A stretch of DNA of 11,886 bases from Colimorpha sp045598945 (GTDB lineage Bacteria; Bacteroidota; Bacteroidia; Bacteroidales; P3), in assembly GCA_045598945.1 (NCBI GenBank), contig JAZRVD010000012.1, forward strand, positions 1 through 11,886. The letters run 5' to 3'. The position numbers and the translations under genes are program-made. Below are positions 6,801 through 11,886 of the stretch, piece by piece (position 1 is the first letter of the stretch; each line of letters begins with the position of its first letter). The notes below the pieces were generated by a model, which saw only the letters and a program-made list of their open reading frames with translations, searched no databases and was not told where the DNA came from.

Positions 6801-7202
6801 CAGACTCTCAATAATCGCTACCGTCTGAGTCATGTCCCCGATACGCTCAGCCTTAGCCTTGTAGACACCTATCAGCCCGGAGTATTCACTCCCGTCGAGC
6901 AGCTGGGCGACGCCGAAGTGTGGATGGTGTCTATGGCTCTGTCCCTCGCCATGGCGTCGGGCAGATCAGGCACCAGCGTCGACACCATGTTAGTCGACGA
7001 AGGCACCGTGTCGCTTAAGCCCGACGAGGCAGACCGGGTGATGCAGATGCTCCAAAGAGTGCAGACGTCGCAAGACAAGCGACTCGGCATAGTCAGCAAG
7101 GCGGACTATCTTGTCAAAAACATTCCTGTCCACGTGGAAACAGTACGTCGCGACGCTAACAGAAGCACAGTAAAGGTAGTAGAACAGAAAAACAAGAGAT
7201 AG
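3807..7202 (+). CDS. sbcC: SbcC/Rad50-like SMC-type protein with altered ATPase motifs
   Basis: At 1131 residues this is the usual length for SbcC, the ATPase and coiled-coil partner of SbcD. The opening VRNIASVEEATIDF and the closing IPVHVETVRR segments are typical of Bacteroidales SbcC. The long middle is rich in Gln, Glu, Leu and Arg as expected for coiled-coil arms, with the zinc hook CPVC at 538-541. The ATPase core is abnormal. Walker A reads GDAGKT (36-41), two residues short of GxxxxGKT. The Q-loop Gln is His159 (MLEHGMF). The signature LSGGE is LGDAE (1033-1037). The switch His is Lys1098 (GIVSKA). Walker B Asp1064-Glu1065 is kept. The reading frame is unbroken, so the protein is probably made and structurally maintained, but ATP binding and hydrolysis look impaired. 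It follows sbcD by 44 bases. Confidence 0.88.
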   Translation: MVIKQLKVRNIASVEEATIDFTSKPLNDAQLFMITGDAGKTILLDTICLALYGTTPALSDERHGMAVDQQYDAASFDPRHLMRRGSREAKVELTFLDDTECLCTATWSTGLCRDNTFRDVVHTLHTPSGVIENEQVRHYICETMGMDIDEFCRVVMLEHGMFSKFLRCREEERSIIFNQLMRTDKYANVGAMVAKMCNDKRDALRRQTLHIDAYAILSDDQRKEMKEEIKLMQTTIEQDDKKWHDADAKIQWMQDDTHLHDEENKVQARLAQIVDVRTSQRFQAEERFISEWRLTNEARVWYGELHKAMQQQQVVQLSLTEATARYDDLMSGYMALNEWIHNAGVALGQMQQEHTLDKNNINIYNNISAVQMQLDAIKLYKFDEQRLKQESNEIMIQLPQIKKDVDSASQQLKSTADDLQRQRQKVLNSSADYQSLHPETLAGEQQRLSLWLQRISLAERLLYQLDETVTRCDTVSEKLQECSKQISMLESQIFEQGHRVEESYTIVQEVKRLYDITRINVGNEARVLRAQLKVGDTCPVCGARIDKLLVEDELMRAFEPYKRNCEEKERLWNEARQVYGVLKHLYENRKNVELPCLQNELQELQQTLATLHQQAWQACRDLNIDIPEPTHAFAKLCLTTVFDQRQQCLHQQSDLVQRQANVSALQETLNQQENDLTQYTEIMGKVQNALNSAVLRLENAEAHRQLIDSQINKNAVLMEDTCKALNAVFGNGFWFAEWEKNPTEFTAIWVERTKSFNARQQELAYRESVLTTNMMVQEHVNKFIKDVQTLLPAWGRRQVAAPHPVEELDVQWASLAFDTANIAANDKELSQRIEQLQGQLRVFLSEHPEVNLDRLSGYSQQNFDNINALHEESDKQYIQCQGVLNAVRQHIAEHANLKPVDLQGGETIDYLQQFCNDLQRKRDNFNALCGKIQNRLDDDSENRKQVEREQRVAESLNNDFNKWKVLYNIVGTSNGESFRHIAQSYLLDGLLRGANEQLQTLNNRYRLSHVPDTLSLSLVDTYQPGVFTPVEQLGDAEVWMVSMALSLAMASGRSGTSVDTMLVDEGTVSLKPDEADRVMQMLQRVQTSQDKRLGIVSKADYLVKNIPVHVETVRRDANRSTVKVVEQKNKR

Positions 7203-7206
7203 AACA

Positions 7207-8925
7207 ATGGTGGATATTCGCAACCTGCAAGCATACGCAGAAGATAACCGTATAGAGGCAAAGAAAGCCAGAAATAACATACCAGCCAGTATCTGGGAGA
7301 CATATTCGTCGTTCGCTAATACCGATGGAGGCATTATACTGCTTGGAGTTGAGGAAAACGCCGATCACACATTGAGGGTGGTAGGTGTAGAGGACGCTCA
7401 CAAGATGCAAGCCGAATTCTGGAATATGGTAAACAATAGGCAGAAAGTCAATCTCAATATACTAACCAATCGCATGGTTGAAGTTCAGGAATATGACGGC
7501 AAGCAGCTTCTTGTAATCTCTGTCCCCAAGGTTGATAGAAAGCAACGACCAGTCTATGTGGGTCTCGACCCAATGAAAGGCACTTACCGTAGAAATTTTG
7601 AAGGCGACTACCTTTGTACTGTCGACGAGGTGTCTGCTATGTATCGCGACGCTTCTGTCAGCAGTATCGATACTAAGGTGCTAAAGATGATGGATATGAC
7701 GGTGTTAGATATGGATACTGTTCATCGTTATCGCAATCGCTTCAAATTGTTTCACAACAATCATGTGTGGAACGATGAAGAAGATGAGGTCTTTCTGCGA
7801 CGCATAGGTGCTATGGCTGTTCACGAAGAAGACATGCTCTTCCATCCTACGGCGGCGGGCTTGTTAATGTTTGGTAGAGAGTACGACATTGTGCGTGAGT
7901 TTCCTGATTATTTCCTCGACTATCAAGAAAAACTTTCCGAAGGCACTCGTTGGACGCATCGCATGGTCTCCACATCGGGCGACTGGAGTGGCAACCTCTA
8001 TGATTTCTTTTTCCGTGTCTATCCGCGTATCACTGCCGATCTCCCTGTTCCTTTTATCACAAAAGGTATAGACCGTATCGACGATACCGAACTGCATCTG
8101 GCATTACGCGAGGTGCTGCTGAACACTTGTGCTCATGCCGACCATTATGGACGACAGGGTATAGTGATCGTAAAGACCTTGAACGAGATTACAATATCTA
8201 ACCCTGGAAATATTAGGATAGGACTAAAGGCTGCTTTGGTTGGTGGTGTGTCGGACCCTCGCAATGTTACTATTATGAAAATGTTTGCATTAATAGGTAT
8301 TGGCGAGCGTGCAGGTACAGGCATACCAGAGTTCATGAAAACATGGCAAACTTTTGTTGGATTCACTCCATCGTATAGCATCTATCTCAATCCTGAAAGA
8401 ACAAGGTTGGTTATTCCATATACGTTTGCTGCATTGCAGCAGGCAGGAGAAAAACTATCAAAGTTAATAATCCAGTCCACATCAGACACTCCCCAGTCCA
8501 CATCGCAGTCCACATCAGACACACCCCAGTCCACATTGCAGTCCACATCAGACACTCCTCAGTCCACATTAGATACCCCCCAGTCCACATTAGACATCCT
8601 TCAGTCCACATCGCAGTCCACATTAGATGCCACCCAGTCCACATTGCAGTCCACATTAGACACCCCTCAGTCCACATTAGATGCCTCCCAGTCCACATCG
8701 CAGTCCACATTAAACACCCCTCAGTCTACATTGTTTGACGAATTGTCAGAAACGGCAAAGGAGATATTAGAGATTATAAAGGAAAATCCGAAGATAACGT
8801 ATAGTGAAATAGCGGTGGCGACAGGAAAAGCTCGTAGTGGCATATCGAGGCATATAAAGCGCTTGCAAGAGAAAGGATTACTCAAGAAAAAAGATGCTAA
8901 CGGAGAATGGAAGGTGATAGATTAG
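7207..8925 (+). CDS. AlbA_2 (Schlafen-like)/HATPase_c_4 protein with QST-repeat linker and winged helix
   Basis: This 572-residue protein has four recognisable parts. Residues about 10-140 form an AlbA_2 domain (IEAKKARNN, then SSFANTDGGIILLGVEE), a putative nucleic-acid-binding fold. Residues about 200-400 carry a HATPase_c_4 (GHKL-like) domain with an N-box Glu302-Asn306, SNPG at 331-334 and the glycine lid GERAGTG at 366-372. Residues 423-509 are a low-complexity linker of 15 QST units. Residues about 510-572 form a winged helix-turn-helix with ITYSEIAVATGKARSGISRHIKRLQ. Proteins of this build (COG2865 type) are usually annotated as ATP-binding transcriptional regulators, and their targets are mostly unknown. 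The gene starts four bases after the sbcC stop, so it is probably co-transcribed. To the eye it is more A/T-rich than sbcC, which may mean a separate origin. The family is clear; the role is unknown. Confidence 0.85.
   Translation: MVDIRNLQAYAEDNRIEAKKARNNIPASIWETYSSFANTDGGIILLGVEENADHTLRVVGVEDAHKMQAEFWNMVNNRQKVNLNILTNRMVEVQEYDGKQLLVISVPKVDRKQRPVYVGLDPMKGTYRRNFEGDYLCTVDEVSAMYRDASVSSIDTKVLKMMDMTVLDMDTVHRYRNRFKLFHNNHVWNDEEDEVFLRRIGAMAVHEEDMLFHPTAAGLLMFGREYDIVREFPDYFLDYQEKLSEGTRWTHRMVSTSGDWSGNLYDFFFRVYPRITADLPVPFITKGIDRIDDTELHLALREVLLNTCAHADHYGRQGIVIVKTLNEITISNPGNIRIGLKAALVGGVSDPRNVTIMKMFALIGIGERAGTGIPEFMKTWQTFVGFTPSYSIYLNPERTRLVIPYTFAALQQAGEKLSKLIIQSTSDTPQSTSQSTSDTPQSTLQSTSDTPQSTLDTPQSTLDILQSTSQSTLDATQSTLQSTLDTPQSTLDASQSTSQSTLNTPQSTLFDELSETAKEILEIIKENPKITYSEIAVATGKARSGISRHIKRLQEKGLLKKKDANGEWKVID
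8473..8733 (+). repeat. In-frame QST repeat array (15 copies of CAGTCYACA)
   Basis: CAGTCCACA (Gln-Ser-Thr) occurs 14 times and CAGTCTACA once. The copies are spaced to make nine 21-base units (QST[S/L]DTP-like) and six 12-base units (QSTS or QSTL), 261 bases in all. Both unit lengths are multiples of three, so gain or loss of units would change linker length without a frameshift. The array encodes residues 423-509 of the AlbA_2 protein. Confidence 0.95.
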
Positions 8926-9166
8926 AACTTTGATCTATTGTGTGTAAGCAGAGGGAAACGAGGGGTGGGGTATAGAAGTCCCTGTTGAATAGCTGAATGG
9001 GTAACGTTTGTTTCTTAGCACAGCTGTTTTTTCGTCTCGGCATAGTGAGACGCGGCATGCTACATCTCTACAATTAGGCTTATGAAACATTGGCCTAAGA
9101 TAGCTTGCAGCGGGATGTGTGTGAAGGTCTATCCCTCTTTATTTGTGATGCGATACAATTTTTTGT
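8926..9166. other. Convergent intergenic region between AlbA_2 gene and etfA terminator
   Basis: No credible gene is seen here. It contains a second copy of the 27-base dispersed sequence (9022-9048), a 6-bp inverted repeat CGTCTC/GAGACG (9033-9038 with 9047-9052), and another, TTAGGC/GCCTAA (9074-9079 with 9093-9098). None is followed by a T run. A T run at 9027-9032 has only a poor upstream stem, so I do not call a terminator for the plus-strand genes. Confidence 0.5.
9022..9048 (+). repeat. Dispersed 27-base intergenic repeat, copy 2
   Basis: This stretch matches 341-367 at 23 of 27 positions in the same orientation. Unlike copy 1, it overlaps a short inverted repeat (9033-9052). Its function is unknown. 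Confidence 0.35.
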
Positions 9167-9209
9167 AAAAAAAGCAGCACCTTGAGCCAGTATGGTTTCA
9201 AGGCGCTGC
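9167..9209 (-). terminator. Intrinsic terminator of the acd-etfB-etfA operon
   Basis: On the minus strand, 9209-9198 pairs with 9185-9174 to give GCAGC, a G-U pair, then CCTTGA/TCAAGG: 12 bp with a 12-base loop. Seven U residues follow (9173-9167). It begins 29 bases after the end of etfA. Confidence 0.9.
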
Positions 9210-9237
9210 GGTAGATATGTAATATGTGCGGGGGTGC

Positions 9238-10248
9238 TTATTTCTGCATGTTGCGGAGACGCTCGGTGAGCAGTGGGATGATCTTTTGTGCGTCGCCTAC
9301 TATGCCGAGGTCGGCGAGCTTGAAGATGGGCGCTGTCTTGTCTTTGTTGATGGCTATGATAAGGTCGCTCTCTTCCATGCCGCTGATGTGCTGTATGGCG
9401 CCGCTGATGCCGCAGGCGATGTAGAGGTTGGGACGTACCGTTTTGCCGGTCTGGCCCACTTGGCGCGAGGCGTCGCATACGCCGGCATCGACGAGGGCGC
9501 GACTGCAAGCCATCTCGCCGCCAAGCTGTGCTGCAAGAGCTTCCACTTTTTGTACGCCTTCGGCGTTGCCCATGCCGCGGCCGGCGCTCACCAATATCTT
9601 GGCATTGGAGATGTCGGTGTCGTTATGCTCTTCTTTCACCTCTTTGAGGAGGGTTACGCGGCTTATCTTGCTCATATCAAAGTTGATGGCATAGTCTACT
9701 ATCTCGCCTTTGCGTGAAGCGTCGGGGGTGAGTTTCTGCATCACGCCGGGACGCACGGTGCTCATCTGAGGACGATGGTCTTTGCACACTATGGTTGCCA
9801 TGAGGTTGCCGCCAAAGGCGGGACGCGTCATGCGGAATTGATGCTCCTCGTCGTCGCTGACTTCGAGCATGGTGGCGTCGGCGGTGAGGCCTGTGGTGTT
9901 GCGTGCCGACAGGCGTGGACCGAGGTCGCGGCCTATGGTGGTGGCGCCAATGAGCAGGATGCTGGGCTTCTGCTCGTTGATGATTTGTGTTACCGCTTCG
10001 GCGTAAGGCTCTGTAAGGTAGTGTTCCAGCACGTCGTTGTCGACGACGAGTACCTTGTCGGCGCCTGCTGCCACGAGGTCGGCGGCTTTGCTCTTGATGT
10101 TTTTGCCAAGGAGTATGGCTACCACCTTCTCACCGGTAGCATCGGCAAGCTCGCGTGCCTTGCCCAGCAGTTCGAGGGCTACGTTCTGTATTTTGCCGTC
10201 GCGTTGTTCGGCGAAGACATATACGTCTTTATATTCTTTGAGGTCCAT
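9238..10248 (-). CDS. etfA: Electron transfer flavoprotein subunit alpha
   Basis: This 336-residue protein is the FAD-binding alpha subunit of an electron transfer flavoprotein, which passes electrons to or from acyl-CoA dehydrogenase in the cytoplasm. The N-terminal half is the ETF alpha/beta fold. The C-terminal half has the FAD signature in order: SAGRGMG (221-227), SRALVDAG, QVGQTGKT (263-270), GISGAIQH (280-287), then INKDKTAPIFKLADLGIVGD. No extra ferredoxin domain is present. The ATG at 10248 is the first in-frame start and matches the family. The gene follows etfB by 45 bases on the same strand and is the last gene of the operon, closed by a strong terminator. EtfA and EtfB act as a heterodimer with the dehydrogenase encoded first. 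Confidence 0.96.
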   Translation of the reverse strand: MDLKEYKDVYVFAEQRDGKIQNVALELLGKARELADATGEKVVAILLGKNIKSKAADLVAAGADKVLVVDNDVLEHYLTEPYAEAVTQIINEQKPSILLIGATTIGRDLGPRLSARNTTGLTADATMLEVSDDEEHQFRMTRPAFGGNLMATIVCKDHRPQMSTVRPGVMQKLTPDASRKGEIVDYAINFDMSKISRVTLLKEVKEEHNDTDISNAKILVSAGRGMGNAEGVQKVEALAAQLGGEMACSRALVDAGVCDASRQVGQTGKTVRPNLYIACGISGAIQHISGMEESDLIIAINKDKTAPIFKLADLGIVGDAQKIIPLLTERLRNMQK

Positions 10249-10293
10249 TGTCTTGATACTTGATGGTTACAGATATGTTTTAAGTGCTGCCGA

Positions 10294-11079
10294 TTATATG
10301 ATGTGTTTCTCTTGCAGCTTTTTGATTATCAGCTCTACAGCCTCTTCGGGGCTTACCTCTACGGTCTCGCCGGCAGGCTTTAGTTGCTTGGGGAAGGACT
10401 TGAACACGCTGGTTGGCGAGCCAGCTTTGCCGATGCGCTCTTCTGGCACGTCGATACGGTCGGCGCCCCATACTTCCACCTCTTTGTCGTAGGCTGTTAC
10501 TATGCCGCGCACGCTCATGTAGCGAGGCTTGACAGAGCTGGCGAGGGCAGTAACGAGGCATGGCGAGGAGACTTGCAGCAGCTGGTAGCCGTCTTCGGTC
10601 TGCTTGCGTATCTTGAACTGCTTGTAGGCTGGGTCGAACTGGAGGTCTTCCATGTAGGTTACCTGAGGAATGCCAAGATGTTCGGCAATCTGTGGACCTA
10701 CCTGTGCGGTGTCGCCATCGATGGCTTGGCGACCGGTGATAATGAGGTCGTAGTCCATGGTGCGGAGAGCTCCGGCGAGGGCGTGCGAGGTGGCGAGGGT
10801 GTCGGCGCCGCCGAGCTTGCGGTCGGTGAGCAGTATGGCACGGTCTACGCCCATGGCGAGGGCTTCGCGCAGTATGGCTTCGGCTTGTGGCAGACCCATG
10901 GTGATGACGGTAACGTGGGCTCCGTATTGGTCTTTGAGCTGCAAGGCGTATTCGAGGCCGCCTTTGTCGTCGGGATTCATGATGCTTGGCACGCCTTCGC
11001 GTATCAAGGTACCGGTTTGCGGGTTGATTTTAACCTCGGCGGTGTCGGGTACCTGCTTTATACATACTATGATGTTCAT
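10294..11079 (-). CDS. etfB: Electron transfer flavoprotein subunit beta
   Basis: This 261-residue protein is the beta subunit of the electron transfer flavoprotein. The N terminus MNIIVCIKQVPDT and the block IMNPDDKGGLEYAL are typical. The adenine-nucleotide-binding region is GADTLATS (91-98) and GRQAIDGDTAQVGP (116-129). This last block, with its DGDTAQVGP core, resembles EtfB of anaerobes that pair it with butyryl-CoA dehydrogenase for flavin-based electron bifurcation, where it binds an FAD rather than AMP. I infer bifurcation from the resemblance only. The gene follows the acyl-CoA dehydrogenase by 55 bases and precedes etfA by 45. The ATG at 11079 fits the family start. Confidence 0.96.
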   Translation of the reverse strand: MNIIVCIKQVPDTAEVKINPQTGTLIREGVPSIMNPDDKGGLEYALQLKDQYGAHVTVITMGLPQAEAILREALAMGVDRAILLTDRKLGGADTLATSHALAGALRTMDYDLIITGRQAIDGDTAQVGPQIAEHLGIPQVTYMEDLQFDPAYKQFKIRKQTEDGYQLLQVSSPCLVTALASSVKPRYMSVRGIVTAYDKEVEVWGADRIDVPEERIGKAGSPTSVFKSFPKQLKPAGETVEVSPEEAVELIIKKLQEKHII

Positions 11080-11134
11080 TTCTATAGTTGTTCGGGGGTT
11101 GATAAAATAAGATGTTTAAGAGAGATGCTGATGC

Positions 11135-11886
11135 CTATTTGAAGAGTTTGCCGGCTATGACGAGGCGTTGCACCTCGCTGGTGCCTTCGTATATCTCGGT
11201 TATCTTGGCGTCGCGCATCATGCGTTCTACCGGGTATTCGCGCGTGTAGCCGTAGCCTCCGTGGAATTGCACTGCCTTGGTGGTTACCTCCATAGCGGTC
11301 TCGGCGGCAAAGAGTTTTGCCATAGCGGCTTCGGCGCTGTAGGCTATGCCGTGGTCTTTGTTGTAGTGTGCGCGGCGTACCAGCAGGCGGGCTGCCTCTA
11401 CCTTGGTGGCGAGGTCTGCCATCTGGAACTGTGTGTTCTGGAACTGTGCTATGCTCTTGCCAAACTGCTTGCGCTCTTTGGTGTATTTTACTGTCTCGTC
11501 GATGGCGCCTTGCGCTATGCCGAGGGCTTGTGCGGCGATGCCTATGCGGCCGCCGTCGAGGGGCTTCATGGCGAGGCCGAAGCCTTTGCCTATCTGCCCC
11601 AACAGGTTGTCCTTGGGTATGCGGCAGTCTTCAAAAATCAGCTCGGTGGTGGCGCTGCCGCGTATGCCCATCTTTTTCTCCTTCTTGCCTACGCTGAAGC
11701 CTGGCGTGTTGCGCTCTACTATAAAGGCGCTGATGCCCTTGGTGCCGAGGCTCTTGTCGGTCATGGCTATCACAATGAACACATCGGCGTAGCTGCCGTT
11801 GGTGATGAATATCTTGCTGCCGTTGAGCACCCATTCGTCGCCGTCTAAGACTGCTGTGGTCTGCTGGCCGGCTGCGTCGGTGCCGG
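11135..11886 (-). CDS. Acyl-CoA dehydrogenase, C-terminal part (5' end beyond right edge)
   Basis: The minus-strand frame enters from the right edge (first full codon at 11884) and runs 249 residues to a TAG stop at 11135. The N-terminal domain is missing. The visible part shows the middle beta domain (GTDAAGQQTTAVLDGDEWVL, then SKIFITNG) and the C-terminal helical domain with RKQFGKSIAQFQ, QFHGGYGYTREYPVERMMRD and the active-site segment IYEGTSEVQ. In that segment the Glu is the catalytic base of short-chain acyl-CoA dehydrogenases. The position ahead of etfB and etfA suggests a butyryl-CoA or similar short-chain dehydrogenase complex, either reducing crotonyl-CoA during fermentation or oxidising acyl-CoA. 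Substrate chain length cannot be read from this fragment. An apparent GTG start at 11830 lies inside the gene. Confidence 0.95.
   Translation of the reverse strand, partial: GTDAAGQQTTAVLDGDEWVLNGSKIFITNGSYADVFIVIAMTDKSLGTKGISAFIVERNTPGFSVGKKEKKMGIRGSATTELIFEDCRIPKDNLLGQIGKGFGLAMKPLDGGRIGIAAQALGIAQGAIDETVKYTKERKQFGKSIAQFQNTQFQMADLATKVEAARLLVRRAHYNKDHGIAYSAEAAMAKLFAAETAMEVTTKAVQFHGGYGYTREYPVERMMRDAKITEIYEGTSEVQRLVIAGKLFK

Noticed and set aside
8411..8710. Minus-strand open frame with MWT repeats
   Set aside because: It is the antisense image of the QST repeat array in the AlbA_2 gene. Long frames arise there because the repeat units are multiples of three.
8473..8733. CRISPR array
   Set aside because: The repeated unit is only nine bases, spacers are 3 or 12 bases and non-unique, and the array is in frame within a protein.
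9022..9052. Possible forward terminator for the plus-strand gene series (T run 9027-9032)
   Set aside because: The only upstream pairing is about 5 bp with a 25-base loop, and the stronger inverted repeat 9033-9052 follows the T run rather than preceding it.

Overview
The window looks like chromosomal DNA from an anaerobic Bacteroidales bacterium. The evidence is the gene content (YajC, a split CHR transporter, SbcDC of Bacteroidales type, an acyl-CoA dehydrogenase/ETF operon), two TAnnTTTG-type promoter cores of the Bacteroidetes kind, and mostly weak Shine-Dalgarno sequences. I cannot fix the genus.

Layout from left to right. (1) On the minus strand, the first 102 codons of an MgtC/SapB-family membrane protein run off the left edge. 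(2) A non-coding stretch follows, then a minus-strand tRNA-Leu (anticodon UAG) with a strong intrinsic terminator and a promoter-like core. (3) A long plus-strand gene series begins with yajC, which ends in a terminator-like hairpin. It continues with two tandem half-size CHR (chromate-type) transporter genes, an sbcD-like gene, an sbcC-like gene, and an AlbA_2/HATPase/winged-helix gene containing 15 QST repeats. (4) A gap of about 310 bases ends in a good terminator for a minus-strand operon of acyl-CoA dehydrogenase (cut by the right edge), etfB and etfA. This operon probably encodes an electron-transferring, possibly bifurcating, acyl-CoA dehydrogenase complex.

The unusual part is the sbcD-sbcC pair. 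Both reading frames are long, intact and clearly homologous to the Mre11/Rad50-type nuclease SbcCD, yet almost every catalytic motif is altered. In SbcD the first Asp, the GNHD motif, the mid-protein His and the first His of GHxH are changed. In SbcC the Walker A loop is two residues short, the Q-loop Gln is His, the LSGGE signature reads LGDAE, and the switch His is Lys. The zinc hook CPVC, the predicted coiled-coil arms, the Walker B Asp-Glu and the SbcD C-terminal region are kept. The pair therefore looks like a catalytically altered SbcCD complex whose structure is preserved, followed after only four bases by a probable DNA-binding ATPase/regulator. Whether this is a second, repurposed copy or a decaying locus cannot be told from the window alone.
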